Shown: positions 11,099-23,245 of the stretch, piece after piece
How positions within the stretch are numbered: the stretch's first letter is position 1
Layout of the letters: the number at the start of each line of letters is the position of its first letter
Assembly: GCA_916610825.1 (NCBI GenBank)
Contig: OU744447.1
Coordinates: forward strand, 4,514,146 to 4,578,145
From: Haliclystus octoradiatus
Taxonomy: Eukaryota > Cnidaria > Staurozoa > Stauromedusae > Haliclystidae
Length of the DNA: 64,000 bases
Direction of reading: 5' to 3'
Notes under the pieces: model-generated
What the model was told of the DNA's origin: nothing
Seen by the model: only the letters and a program-made list of their open reading frames with translations
Databases searched by the model: none
Made by a program: the position numbers and the translations under genes

Positions 11099-11353
11099 AC
11101 TCCAATATGACGGCTATAAGGAACACTTTTTGGGTATGAGATTTCAAATTTTGGTATCCTATTTTTGACTTTTTCAACATTATTGCATCATTTCTGTTTA
11201 ATTACTTAAAATCAATCAACCTGCTGGAACTTTTTGGGTATCATTTTTTAATTTTTTGGGTAGCATCAACAGAATTTTTGGAACTTTTTGGGTACTTCAC
11301 CCTTTTCCAAAATGGCACCCCCCGTCCCTGAAGAGCAGGAGGTACCCCCCGGG
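11099..11353. mobile_element. CCCGGGGG-ended MITE, copy 2
   Basis: The ends are CCCGGGGGTAACTCC and, inverted, CCCGGGGGGTACCTCC. The flanking 8-mers AAACAAAC (11091-11098 and 11354-11361) are identical. An 8-bp duplication points to hAT-type transposition. The body repeats GGAACTTTTTGGGTA and has no real ORF. Confidence 0.85.
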
Positions 11354-11603
11354 AAACAAACAAAAAAATAAACAAGTCAGTAATGATAGTACGTCGACAT
11401 TTTTATTGATTATAAGTTGGAAGCGGCAGGAATCGATCTAATTTTGATCTCTAAATTTAGAATCGGATCTTGATCAAAATCCCAATAGCATCTGAAAACA
11501 ATGCAATGAATACACTATGGAAACAATTCTTCACTGCTGACGGCAAAAATGGATTAGATTAAGTGCGGGTCTGGAGATACAGTATTCCCGCTCTTTATAC
11601 TTA

Positions 11604-11975
11604 AAGGAGGATTAGCTCAGATGGCAGAGCAATCGAACTTCAGATCGGATCATATCTGATCGACTGTGGTTCAAATCCCCCGAAGGTCAACTCGGTCTTG
11701 ACTTTATCATGAAGCATCAAATGAGTACCATCTGAGGATGGCGGATGAAATGGTCCAGAGGGAATGGCATTGTGAGTAGCTGCGGTGCATCGTTGCGCAT
11801 TGACAATCAAGACCTATCTGCCATGAAATCTGTTGAAATTGATCTGCAGTGTCGCTGCTGAGATCAGTCAGTAAAGAGCGTTTAAAATCATTGCTCTTAG
11901 CGGAAAGAGCCACTCCATTAGAAATAGAGAAGTGGTACGGGTGCCTTCGGTAGGGCGACACCGTCTACATTACAT
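11604..11975 (+). mobile_element. tRNA-derived SINE, copy 1
   Basis: The head has a Pol III A box (TTAGCTCAGATGGCAGAGC) and B box (GGTTCAAATCC near 11669). The body of about 280 bp contains GAGTACCATCTG, ATTGACAATCAAG and GCTGAGATCAGTCA and ends GGTACGGGTGCC ... ACACCGTCT. It matches the minus-strand copy at 26152-26481 over nearly its full length. TTTATACTTA (11594-11603) and TTTATGCTTA (11976-11985) look like its target duplication. The minus-strand ORF at 11707-11961 is a shadow of this SINE. Confidence 0.88.
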
Positions 11976-12095
11976 TTTATGCTTATACCCTTGGGAAGTT
12001 TATAGAATGTGACATTATCTTCAAAGTTGCAGCCCAGCTTTTCTATTTTATTTCATCAATACATTTCTATTACTTTATATATATTCATAGATTCT

Positions 12096-12225
12096 AATAA
12101 AAGGAGTCAAAGACTACACATTCATAATTGTTACTAATAGTTTCATGCTTACGCAATCATCAGACAAATAAACTAATGACTCCTTTTATTATATTTATCT
12201 CTGTCAAATGAAATCGAGCACTATT
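12096..12225 (+). repeat. Hairpin repeat H: type 2 inner arm plus conserved flank
   Basis: Outer 15-bp arms TAATAAAAGGAGTCA (12096-12110) and TGACTCCTTTTATTA (12177-12191) pair perfectly. Between them is one inner arm, ACTAATAGTTTCATGC ... AATCATCAGAC, which matches the left arm of copy G. The following flank ends in ATCGAGCACTATTTT, a variant of the family's ATTGAGCACT. Confidence 0.65.
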
Positions 12226-12265
12226 TTTGCAATTAGATATTATCTAATATTCATAGATCATAATT

Positions 12266-12410
12266 AAATTAATTGGAATAGCACAAAAAATCAAACATTC
12301 ATTTTTGCTAAGTCGCAAAAATGAATGTTTGATTTTTTCTGTATTTCCAATTAATTTAATTATATATAGCTCTACATTTACAAATGTCATTGAGCACTAT
12401 GAAAACAGTA
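12266..12410 (+). repeat. Hairpin repeat I: nearly perfect hairpin, core lost, flank kept
   Basis: AAAAAATCAAACATTCATTT pairs almost perfectly with its partner across a loop of about 6 bp. The same arm sequence forms the outer arm of copy G, but the GTTTCAC/TCATCAG core is absent. The flank GCTCTACATTTACAAATG followed by CATTGAGCACTATGAAAAC is the family flank. The ORF at 12305-12490 is a by-product. Confidence 0.7.
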
Positions 12411-13062
12411 CAGACAACATAAATACTATTATATTCATAGATTATGTATATTACTGCATAACCGTATGGGATTTAACGTCGTACACATAATTATGGTATA
12501 CTTTATATAGTAATTTACGGCTGAAACATATAATGATCGATTCATTTCAGCCATTTTCAAAACAAGATTTGTAAAAGGTCAGATTGCTATAGCCTAGCCC
12601 CACAAGGCCCACTATTCCGCTACGTACCTGCGCTCATCGCCCTATACGCAGTGAGCCACAGGTCAAGTGAAGTACAGGGGCATGTGGCACAGGTCTAAGA
12701 TTGCTATAGCAACCATTATACATTTTTAAATAATTTTATAGATTGTATTTTTCAGTCAATTCCATAGAAAATTAGTAAGGGCTGCATATCTATGAATTCT
12801 CAAGGGTCACATAAAGCACCTAAATGGCCATTTACACTGCAGCAAAGTAGGCAAGGCTACTCGTAGGCAAGGCAACTGACCTGTGCTGTGAGTTTTTGGA
12901 GTTTATACAGCGGATAAAAACTGTTTTCAAGATAACCCGATTTTTACGTGGGTCGAGATTGGAAACTTAAAGACTAAATAACATACTAAATAACATACTG
13001 TAATTGTAATTGTAATATCACGTGCCTCATTTGCCTTTTTTTGTTTATAGATTGTAATAAAG
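12411..13062. other. Intergenic, nothing recognised
   Basis: No ORF, repeat pair or RNA gene is evident. Confidence 0.4.
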
Positions 13063-13068
13063 TTTATT
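13063..13068 (-). terminator. Possible poly(A) signal for the minus-strand exon at 13166-13325
   Basis: AATAAA on the minus strand about 100 bp after the stop of that putative exon. Such hexamers are frequent by chance in AT-rich DNA. Confidence 0.25.
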
Positions 13069-13165
13069 TAATACTCATTTAATCTATTAGTTAAGTAATG
13101 GTTATACTCCAAATATTTTCATTATTATATATCTACATTTTCTTGATTTTTTTTAATTTTTTTTT

Positions 13166-13325
13166 TTATAATGCTTGATATTTTCCTTTAGTTAATGTTT
13201 CTCTTTCTTCAATGTACGTTTTTAACCACGTGTTTGCATTTCGAAGGCCAAACAGTATTGCTCTTTCAATGTCAAAATAATGATCATATCTAAATTCTCC
13301 TAAAATGACGTCATATGTACAGAGA
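13166..13325 (-). CDS. Possible terminal coding exon, unknown protein
   Basis: Minus-strand reading starts after a good acceptor (CACTTGTTCTAG|TCTCTG) and runs about 53 codons to TAA. The peptide has protein-like composition (for example GEFRYDHYFDIERAIL and NTWLKTYIEERETL, charged and probably helical). A minus-strand AATAAA lies about 100 bp further on. No upstream exon was identified and I do not recognise the family. A chance ORF or a retroposed fragment cannot be excluded. Confidence 0.3.
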
Positions 13326-13330
13326 CTAGA

Positions 13331-14600
13331 ACAAGTGCGGATTTTTAATAGAAACTGCATATGCTTTTTGAGGAAAGCTACGGCAAGTTATAAAAATGGA
13401 ATAAAATAGATTGAAAATAAGCGCAAAAACATTGGTTTAGTCTGAATACATTATTAATGTATAAGATTTAAAGTATTAATCAGCTATTCATGAACAGGAT
13501 CCTATGCGTTTAATATGCTTTTAAAGCAGTGAAATACTGAATTTTATCGTATCGTATCTTTGGCGTTTATCAACGAAACAAAACTGCAATATGAACTCCG
13601 AACAAAAACACCGAACAAAGGAATTTTATAGATTGATGTTTAAATATGATTTTGTCTCAAAATGATTGTGTTTTATGTTGTTAATTTTAATTTGAGGGCT
13701 ATTTTAATCGCCCTAATAGTATAAATTAAAGCTATTCTTCATATGAACTCCATTTTGTTTTTGTTGCTCAATTGATTCATTTTGAGGCTACAAGCCAAAA
13801 GCCGTAAGTTTACGATTTTACGCAGCCTGACACAAACATCAACAATAACCAATCAGCGACCAGTATCACATTCGATGATTTTATTACAGATAACATAGTG
13901 CTCTATATGTATAGTAAATAATGTGTATTTTTACTCTTTCATCACATATTGTATTATATACTTACTTATATAAACATGGTTTCTACCCATTTTCCATATA
14001 AACTCTCATTTATCCCATCTCGCATAATGTCCCACTAATCGTACACACAAGAGGGTCCACCACAGAGAGAACGGATATTAACCAGACTTTCAATTGTACA
14101 TCCATTCAAAAAGTAATTTTGACAGTACTCTTGTCCTACAATACTACCGGTTTCACCACGGACGGTTACACCCATTTTATTAATAATAAACAATAATTCA
14201 TATTTATATATCAATGACTCTAACCATCCCACGCTTTGTTTCTTCCACACACTCAGTATTACGTACGTAGGTGATTCAAGAACCTAACCTTTCGACCGTG
14301 CTGTCAACTTGATAAATATAAACAAGTTATTCACGCATGTCTCATGTCCTATATATTATAATAATAAATCTAAACTATTAATATGTTAATCAGATCAAAT
14401 CACATGACCACAAATAAGTATCTCTGATTGGTACGATACGATCTTCAAAAATAACACTTAATCAAATAATTGTAAGTAAATAAATAGTTATAAAGTCGAT
14501 TCAAATTTTATTCTTTGCTAGATAAATTCCTTACAGTCCCTGCACAGTCATTTGGTATTGTTGGCTAAGCAACCGCGAAGGCTATAAGTGGAAAACTCAA
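13331..14600. other. Intergenic, nothing firmly recognised
   Basis: A minus-strand ORF at 14035-14250 ends in a Cys-containing stretch but has no splice or family support. Confidence 0.35.
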
Positions 14601-14615
14601 TCTGTGCGGGATTAG

Positions 14616-14689
14616 CTATATATAGCTTCATATAAGTAAGTTCACTGACACATATACGCAAGTAACAACTCAGAATCACTGAAAATAAG
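14616..14689 (+). promoter_or_regulatory. Probable TATA box and non-coding first exon of the 15208 gene
   Basis: CTATATATAG at 14616-14625 is TATA-like. About 25-30 bp downstream a leader would begin near 14645, and it ends at a donor AAATAAG|GTTAGT (14689|14690). The next clear acceptor is at 15180, just before the ORF. The transcription start is inferred from spacing only. Confidence 0.45.
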
Positions 14690-15207
14690 GTTAGTTCGTT
14701 AGTATGATATCAGCTATATAGATTGATTCCTGCTCGAGCTTTTTACATTACATAGTAGAAAATAGTTGGACTCTCTATTATTATTTTGAAATTGTCTTGT
14801 GTAATGTGTATTGACGTGTTTTGTAACAAGATATATGTTAAGCAACAATGCCAGCAAAAGATATTTTATTTCAAATAAGTCAGGGCAAATACTTCTCAAG
14901 TTTCGAAACAATATTTTTGAGGAAGGTTTATATATAAACTGCAGCTATAACTGCAGGAAAGCTTTTGTGCATATTAATTTATTCAATCAGCTTCAATCAC
15001 TGCATCAAACCGATGAAAAACAAGGATTTTAGTTGCGCTCATTTATAGAGACTTTCATATATTTTTGTTTTAGTGTTTTGCCATGAAATATCGTAGTTGT
15101 TGTACCGTGCTCGTTTTTACATGGTATTTATAGTTTACTCCACTATATTTGTGTATAATATATAATTTAAATTTTTTTAGAGACGAAAATAGCTCAAATT
15201 AATTAAC

Positions 15208-15534
15208 ATGACGTTTGGATTGACAAGAGTAAAAAGTTTTACATTTGGTACAAGATTTGGAACAAAACCATCTACCAGACAACGTAAGCAAAGTCGTCAA
15301 AATGAAGAAACTAAATGTTCAGAAGTATCACATATCTTAAATTTATCCACTGGAGGGGAATCTTGTATGAGAAGCATTGACGCTGGTGTTTTTGCACGTG
15401 AAAGAAGAAGATCAACTTCATCAAGAAACAACATTAAAATATCAACTGAACCAAATTTACCAGACTATATAACTGAATTACCAAAATTTGATGAATCTAG
15501 GATGGCAAATGATTTATGTTCTACAGAACTTTGA
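15208..15534 (+). CDS. Small orphan protein, 108 aa
   Basis: The ORF starts 28 bp after a strong acceptor (AATTTTTTTAG|AGACG at 15180|15181), so its leader is spliced: a 491-bp intron separates it from the probable first exon ending at 14689. The protein is basic and Ser/Thr-rich, begins MTFGLTRVKSFTFGTRFG with a repeated TFG unit, has a PKA-like site (RERRRSTSS) and an acidic C-terminus (ITELPKFDESRMANDL). There is no signal peptide, membrane segment or known domain. AATAAA at 15937 would give a 3' UTR of about 400 bp. Splice, promoter and poly(A) context make a real gene likely; its function is unknown. Confidence 0.6.
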   Translation: MTFGLTRVKSFTFGTRFGTKPSTRQRKQSRQNEETKCSEVSHILNLSTGGESCMRSIDAGVFARERRRSTSSRNNIKISTEPNLPDYITELPKFDESRMANDLCSTEL

Positions 15535-15936
15535 TATAACAAAAATATTTATATGATCTTATTTACTTCCACAACACATATATACTTTGATAACAATCTG
15601 GAGCCATTTTTATGAACCTTACAAACCTAGCAGAGTTTCATAGCGTACGATGAGAGCAGAAAGTTTGATAAACGGGAAATATATTTTCTATACTATAACA
15701 TCTAAAATAAGTTAATACAAACATGACATGTACATATAAAAAACAACAACAAATGCACAACAAAATGAATAATTTCCGATGAGTTTATTTGATAACATCA
15801 GCAATTTAAAAACTGTAAGAACTCTGAATATAACATGAATTTATAATTATTTTAATTTATGAAATGACAACCAATTTTTTATTGGGAAAATGCATCATTC
15901 ATGGAATATATTCAGATATGTACATACAAATAACAG

Positions 15937-15942
15937 AATAAA
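15937..15942 (+). terminator. Candidate poly(A) signal for the 15208 gene
   Basis: AATAAA about 400 bp after the stop codon. Confidence 0.35.
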
Positions 15943-15959
15943 ATAATATTTATTATATA

Positions 15960-17372
15960 TATAGTAAATTCTTAAGAAATAATTTATCAATTTACATTTA
16001 AATGCAGATCGGTACAAAAAACTATAAAAATATGGTATAATGGCTATAGAATCCTTGTTCACTCATTGTGTCTTAACCTTGTTTACTTGTGAATACTTTT
16101 CTTGTTATCTCTTGCGGTTACTGTCTATTGAAATAATATGCTGAATTTAGTACTTGAACGTGGGTGGCACGTTGTAACATTTCGTTAGAAAACTCTTCGT
16201 GCAGAAATCTAACTATTCTTGTTGGGCTTGCTGAAGACTCGAAATACTCTGGAAAATACTCAGAGATGGCCATGTTGGGTTTCATGATCTCTGAGCGTGA
16301 GGGTTAGGGGGGTTACATTCATAGTATAACGAATAAGAGAAGATATACTAGAACAAGGCGTTTTAGGTATATATATAATATAGTGATAACTTGTCCTTCA
16401 TTTGCAAGTCAAAGACAAAATATATCATATCATTAAGCTGGGTATAGATCAAAACTTCACAATGGAAACTTGAAATGTGAAGTAAATTAAGAAATAATGC
16501 ATAACAAAAGATAAATCTGAATCAAAAATAAATTTAATATCTCTGATATTTCACCAGGGCTGTGCATGTGAGGCTGTCATCATTTCTTATAGAGGTTTTC
16601 TACTATATCCATTCGTGAATGAGGAAATTGGATAGCCTCGATCCGCTGTGCTATACTGCTGCAGAAGCGAAACACACGACAGATGCAGAGCCATCTGTAT
16701 ACAAATCTATGCATTTGTAAATGGTATTCTCTGGACAGATCCGCTCAGCAACTGATTTTCAACACAATTATTTTCGAGATTTTCCTCCACATTGTCATAT
16801 TCCTTTCAGAGGGTGATTGTAGCTGCGGAATTCCATCCAATTTTCAAGTAAATTAGTAAATTTTCATATCATTCTTTATTTGCAAAACAATAATATCACT
16901 CAGCAGAAAGTTATAGTCCTTGTAGGAACATCTTCCTTGATTCATTCTTCAAGAAATTAGAAGACACATAGAGATTATTTTTAAAACTTTAAAACTAGCA
17001 TAAAACGAGAAAATGTTGCTTTAAGCAATAAATTATTGCCTTGCAAATATCTTGCAAGATTCCCGCACTCCTAAAGAGCATACAAATTGGCCATTATAGT
17101 AGTACTGCATGATCAAAGTAAATTGATTTAGTCGAAAATTGTGTTTATTTCAATAAACTGTTACTGTTCAACTTCTCCCTTTTATTTGCAAACGTAGATA
17201 GAATATAATGTTTTGGATAGACGAGTAGAATTATCTTGATTGGCTTTGCGGGAACATAAATAATTAACATCATCATCAAAGAATTGCGTCATTGTCCTTC
17301 AAGTGGATGATGCTATATGAACGTATGTAAATAGCAATGCCTGTACGAGTATCAAGATTAGCGATGGTCTAA
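15960..17372. other. Intergenic, nothing recognised
   Basis: AT-rich sequence with no gene or paired repeat found. Confidence 0.4.
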
Positions 17373-17779
17373 AGCCCCGGCCAAATGACTTTTTGTTTCA
17401 TCAAGATTAGTATGATTCGGCCGTATCCTACCACTGTTGGCGAAATAAGAAGTCATTTGATCACCTTGGCAATGTTGGCTGTTGTTTGGCTTGTCTGTTG
17501 AATTTCACTTTTTATGATTTTGAAGATTGTATTGTTCTCGACGTAGTTTCATCGACCTAGTTTGTTGCCGATATGGTCAAATGACTTTTTATTTTACCAA
17601 CTTCAATAAAATATGAACCTCCTTCTGATTGGTCGACAGTCATGTAGCTTGAATCATGATTGGCAGGATGGATTGACTATTAGTCATCAACCTTCAAAAT
17701 ATTACTGATGATGACGAAAATGAAATAAAATACATCCCATCCCAATGTTGGCAAAATAAAAATAATTTTTGCCAGGGAT
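17373..17779. repeat. Degenerate inverted-repeat element
   Basis: CAAATGACTTTTT followed by a T-rich stretch occurs near 17391 and 17580, with its inverse (AAGTCATTTG) near 17450. The outer ends CCCCGGCCAAATGA and, inverted, TCCCTGGCAAAAATT are weakly similar. This may be an old MITE; no target duplication is clear. Confidence 0.35.
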
Positions 17780-19290
17780 AAATTATCCAATTCCTATATA
17801 TAAATTATTTTCGTATTTCACAATTTGTTATTCTTAGATTGAAGAACCCAAAAGTTTTGATTATCATCAGACCTAGAGTCATCTTATTATTTATTAGCAG
17901 TTTCTAAACCAATTCGAATAAGCATGCAAAATATGTTTTTGATATTAGCCTCTGTATTAAAAAAAATCCTTTGTGATTTTAATCATAACTTCAGTTTATG
18001 ATGACAGTATCATCATCAGAAAGCCTTCCAATAGAATTGCTGAAAACCCTAAAATAGATAAATTGGATGGATAGGATTCCGGAATAGGCAGAGATATGCA
18101 TTATAGATATACTATAGACAATTGTTTATATTGTTTGATGATCTGGTTAGCCATCTTTGACATTGAATGAGGCTATCATTTCAGCCTCTTTTATATAGGG
18201 AATTACAATCTGCTAATGCCATTTTTTACAATCTTTATATCTATATAGAAGGAATGTAGATTTTCTTTCCACTGGATCTTGTGTGACATGCTCTATACAG
18301 TAGTTGAACATTGTCATCTTGATACGGACATTCTTTTGCCTCATTGCTATAGACAATAAATTTCTTTTCGATTGTTTCTATACCGTTGAAGGATTAATTT
18401 CTTCATTCCTCACAGTATCTCCATTTGGTTTTGAATGGTGTCGATGTCTTTCCGAGTCGGGCGAATTGTTCACGTCTTGGTTTTGATAAGGTACAATCGT
18501 TTTTCTAGTTTCTTTTCAATTGTACCTTGCCTCCAGACAAGCGTTACATGTGAGGTTTGGTGTCAACATTTGATCATTCTTCTACAATATTTTGACTGAG
18601 CATTTTCTTTACTGTCGGTTGGAGGATCTAGGCTTGGTGTGCCGTGTATTCAATTCGAGGTACGATTGTTTATGGTCCCATGCTCGTGATGTGCTGGTAT
18701 TTTAGGCTAGAAATTATCCCTTGTCCCTAATGATGCAGCTCCCTGCCTTGAATCAGAAAGATCTAAAGCTATAGATTGTGTTTTCTATTTCAGTGATATG
18801 CCAATGCAAATGACTACAAATGAGAGATTGCTTGATGTATTTTGGATCAGTTTTTAACTCAAACCGGACATTTTAGAAAGTTATTTATGCGTGTTACGAA
18901 GGAAAAAATCTCTTATCACACTTTGATAGTGAGAAAACGCTATAAAACAGGTGAAACAGGTTAAAAAAGTTTGCCTCGTGGTTATAGCAACAGTTCCAAA
19001 ACATTATTTTCACATCAGTGGGGAGGCTTGGATATCTTCTCCTAAAAATGTTTGGAATCTACTTCGGAAGCGGAAACTGACACAAGGAATCCAAAACTAA
19101 ACAGCTGCAAACACTTCACTAGATTTGTCAGTAAACCATGCGCTTCTAATTTCAAGAGCATTTTCAGCAATATTTACTTATGTTCAACATACTATTTTGG
19201 TAAATTTTGTAATTACAAATTATTAAATTTACTTGAAACAACAATCAGATTTACTACATCAAAGTTACATATTCATGTAAAATACATTTC
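17780..19290. other. Intergenic, nothing recognised
   Basis: The short ORFs at 18304 and 19052 lack splice, domain or composition support. Confidence 0.4.
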
Positions 19291-19369
19291 GTGAGCCGAG
19301 AATGAATCGACCCCCGGTCGTCTTCAGCATATAATGCAGGCACTCTACGATTGAGCTACCGGACAACTA
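19291..19369 (-). repeat. tRNA-like sequence (pseudogene or SINE head)
   Basis: On the minus strand GGTAGCTCAATCGTAGAGTG resembles a D-arm/A box and GGGGTCGATTCATT a T-arm/B box at about the normal tRNA spacing. The acceptor ends (GTTGTCC and GGCTCAC) do not pair and the anticodon stem is poor, so a working tRNA is unlikely. Confidence 0.4.
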
Positions 19370-19782
19370 AATAAAGAATCATACATGACACAGTGAATAA
19401 TAAAACCCGCTCTTAGCTAAGATAGAAATTTAACCTGGGCTTGGCAAGTAAGATTATAAAATTGAGGTAATCATTTGCATAATTAAGTAGAATTTTGTGC
19501 AAAATAGGATACCGCATAAACAGTGACAGTAAGATGACGATGGCATTTTGTCAAAACGTCAAGTAATTAATTTTATAAAATTCGACGTCACAATGGAATA
19601 TGAGCTTGCAATCTGATTGGTCGGTTACCTTGATTGGAAATGCTGTGGTAAAAACATGGTTTGAAATTCCCGCGAAGCTGTACCGCCCCCAAATTATATT
19701 TTGTCTTTTTGTTTTTGAGAATCAGCTGATTCATGAATATTTACAAATTTCGACTTAAAATTTCCCTGCAACTTCTGCAAAT

Positions 19783-20228
19783 ATGGAAAATGGATCCATG
19801 TTTTTGTCTTCAACGGAGGAAGATGTTAACGAGCTTGTGAGAAATGCTCAAAATAAAAACACAAATTACAAAACGAAGTATGCTGTAAAAATATTTGGTA
19901 AAGGTAAATGTTCAAGTTGTCAATCTATCAAACAAATTCGTTAATTACATAGACAAATAAATATAAATTATAGCATTTTTATTGTTTAAATATATTTAGA
20001 ATGGCTATCACACCGCAAAATATCAACGCAGCTTTAGAGCTAGAGGAAATGAGTGTTCTGACATTGGATGCATGTCTTAGAGTGTATTATAATGATGTAC
20101 GTACCATCACTGGCGAACAATATGGAAGATCCAGCCTACTTGGTATTAGTTATGGCATCGAGAGACCTATAAATAGCCCTCCATCTAATAGAGCTATAAT
20201 AGACCGAATCGACCAACGCGTCACGTGA
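19783..20228 (+). pseudogene. Broken DUF3504/Crypton-like N-terminal region, two exons
   Basis: Exon 1 (19783-19903, MENGSMFLSSTEEDVNELV ...) ends at AAAG|GTAAAT. Exon 2 begins after TATTTAG at 20000. Spliced, the frame reads GK-EWLSHRKISTQL and then hits TAG. Shifting one base restores a long match to the N-terminal helical region of ZMYM/DUF3504-type proteins (LDACLRVYYNDVRT, GRSSLLGI, INSPPSNR). That family is related to Crypton tyrosine recombinases. No catalytic core follows, and the reading stops at 20228. The one-base break and missing remainder indicate a pseudogene; an assembly error is the alternative for the frameshift. Confidence 0.65.
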
Positions 20229-22641
20229 CCTGAATGCGCTGTTTGGGTTTTTCAACAACAGAACGTAACTGTCTCGCGCAAATATTTTTCTCGCATATTC
20301 CTCTTCGTAATTTGCTCTTAAATTTAGTATTTAAATTATTTGTGGGGAATCGAAGATGGATTCAAGTAGTTCAAGACCCAATAAAAACGCCTGGGACCTT
20401 AAACTTTATATATCGGTACTCCATCATTCGTCAATTATTCCATCAAAAAGTAGCATTTCTTGAAATAATTACTGTGTTTCGCTACAATTTCAATTCAAAA
20501 ACAATGCTATATGATGATATACAGCATATTTAATGTAATGAACAAAAAATTTCATTATTTTACGATCAATATGGCATGTACAGTAGAATTATAGAGTTGA
20601 TCGTAACCACAGCTGATGACGTAGAACACATAACTCTATGCGTTTTCAAACATTGAGATGTGCCGCGCCGTTACGAAAAATCTAAAACAACATCAATTTA
20701 TAACTGTAAATTATAATATAACATTGAAATAAATAAATTTTCAAATGAACATATAAACATACAACAGTCATATTTATAGGGAAGGTAATATAAATGAGCA
20801 ACACAAGCCATTTTAATGACTCCATCGAATCAGAGTTTCGTGAAATTTTACTCAAAGTCCTCGCTGTTAGCTCTTCGTAAAACATAAATTTTCTGCTAAC
20901 AAATGTACATACAAGACTTTTACATACCATAAATACACTTTCTAAGTCATAAATGCTTGGTATTTTATTCAAATAAGCAAAATTTAGTTTGGTTTCAATG
21001 TTTCAAAACATCGCAAATCATGTCCAGTTTAGCTTAGCTTGTTTTGTTTTCACTGTAGTTTATCAAATGCTTTCAAATTTCAAACCATGTTTCAAAATCG
21101 ATAAAAGATTTCTGTTCCAATTTTACTTTCATCCACAGCGATCAAAGGTGATGCAGCTTCTCTTTGATTAAAGTTTCATCACTCCAAAATCGACATAAAG
21201 TCTTTCCACACATCGAATAATATCCCTCCAAATACAAAATATTGGACTTTTCAATTAAATAGGTAGTTTAAAATATGTTTCATGAGATCAAATAAGCACG
21301 ACCTTCTTGTACAACAACAAGGCGCGAATGGACGTTTGCTCGAAAAAGCGCAAAGAGTCCCGCATCTGTGTCACGTGATCAGGAAATTGAAGAATTAGCC
21401 GATTTGGTCTATTATTGCAGGCAATCCTCTTTTAAAAGCTCAAACATGGTTCTCAACGCCAAAATGAAAATTCTCAAGAAAAATGATAAAGTGATCTTCA
21501 ACAGCCACGATCTATATACATCAACATTATCAATCGCGCCATCTCCGGTGCCATCATTACCTCGTGCGTTAAATCCAACACATATTGCACCTTTATTTAA
21601 TTTAGTAACTGTTCAATCGGTAATGTTAATATAACAATTAATAGTATGCCAAAATAATTTCGTTAACACAAACTAGAGTGTTGTATACTTCAGGTTATAA
21701 TTTATTTTGCATTCAATAAATTAATCAGTTCATATCGCATCACGCCATGATTCTTTAAATTCAATCTTTTCTGTTCTCTCGATTTTTGTCGATCACGTGG
21801 AAATAGCTTTGTGATTGACAGTTCTCATGTGATTCTATCGAATATAACATGCTCGTGATTGGTTTTGCTCAAATTTCATGTGATCTGATTCGTCATCCAA
21901 ACTTATCTGACGCTTTTTAGGAGAAAATGTGCTAAATCAGAATCTGCGTAAACAAAACGAGTCATTGTTTGTTTGTTTTTATTTTATAAAAAAGTTACCA
22001 CGCAGCTGCCGTGTTTGGGTTGCTATTTGCTAAAATCTGAAAAGTTTTGAGACACTTGGGAAGCTATAAATCCCTCGCTCTGAGCTCGTGATTTAAACGC
22101 TTCATTCGTGTCTCCCAACATTCTTCGTTTAGTAAATATCAACCCAACAGAGCAACACTTCTTATTTATACGATAGATGGGCCTCATAATCGTTTTGTAT
22201 AGAGGAAAGATTGTAAAATTGTTGAAACTCGAGTCATTTTGTGAAGGTCTTTCATCTAACATAAAAGTGATGTTTTCGTCTTTGGGCCTTTTATAATTAA
22301 AGTGAGGTAGAAGATTGGACGTTCACATATGTTGCTCAAAATAACTGGCAGCTCTGTTTAGTTGGGAACAATGTGTGACAGGATGCTGATAAAGTAGATG
22401 GTACTTGATGTGACTGATGTTGAAGTTATAGTCGGAAGTGTCTAGCAGCACAAGATCAGACATTAGCAAATATACGTGCCCTGTGTCGCTATATGAGATT
22501 AATCCATATGCAACCATCAACCAATCAAACAAAAGCAGCAAGCAAAAGTGCAAAACATGTGGTTACTCTAGTGCAATACACCAACTGCATGGCATTTAGA
22601 AAAACCTGAAACAAATAAGAAAGAAGATATCATTCTAGAAA
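20229..22641. other. Intergenic, nothing recognised
   Basis: Several 60-99 codon ORFs occur without splice signals or known motifs. Confidence 0.4.
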
Positions 22642-23245
22642 ATGTATGAAGATGCTTATAAAAAGCTTCAACAATGTCGTAGAAAAAAGAAAAATGGCGA
22701 AGAAAGTTGTCACGAATCTGTCGACCAAAGTGCTTGTCAATTTGAAAGTGGAAGGTGCAAGCAAACTAATGACGTTTCAATTCAATATGTGTTCCATGAA
22801 GGTGATATCAATCCACAGGAACAATATCCATGCCCTTCGCACAATCACGTAAATGACGAAACAAATAATTTTTCTCTGCAAATGAAGATGGTTTCAATGA
22901 TGCAATTTGCACACTTATTGCCAATCAAAATATAGAAATAATTCCAGATTGAAAACCATACGCAACCCCTGTTCGACGTATTCCAAATGTGCTCCACACT
23001 CGGGACTCCACAATCATATAAAAAAGAATTGAAATCACTGAGTCTATAGCATTATGAAGAGAATGATACATTATGCCAACAATTGGAGATTTCATTCTAA
23101 GCCTCATAAATGCCCTCGATCCTAAAGCGGTAAATGTGTAAATTGTGATAATTGATCCATCAGAAACTGACGTAAAAACTTCAACACATAGGTTCAAGTG
23201 GCTACGCATACCATTAAGTTTGAATATAAAAGGGTCGGTATGGGT

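Noticed and set aside
11707..11961. 84-aa minus-strand ORF
   Set aside because: It lies wholly inside SINE copy 1 on the opposite strand; a by-product of the repeat.
14035..14250. 71-aa minus-strand ORF ending in a Cys-containing stretch
   Set aside because: Considered as a small secreted peptide, but no signal peptide, splice signal or precursor layout is present.
19291..19369. Working tRNA gene
   Set aside because: The acceptor ends do not pair and the anticodon arm is poor, so only a tRNA-like repeat is claimed.
22642..22935. 97-aa ORF with Cys and charged residues
   Set aside because: Composition is plausible but there are no splice sites, family motif or promoter, and a second frame is also open. 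Kept out for lack of support.
22925..23209. 94-aa minus-strand ORF with hydrophobic segments, faintly like a receptor tail
   Set aside because: It lacks the NPxxY motif or any other diagnostic residue and has no splice signals; the likeness is too weak to call.
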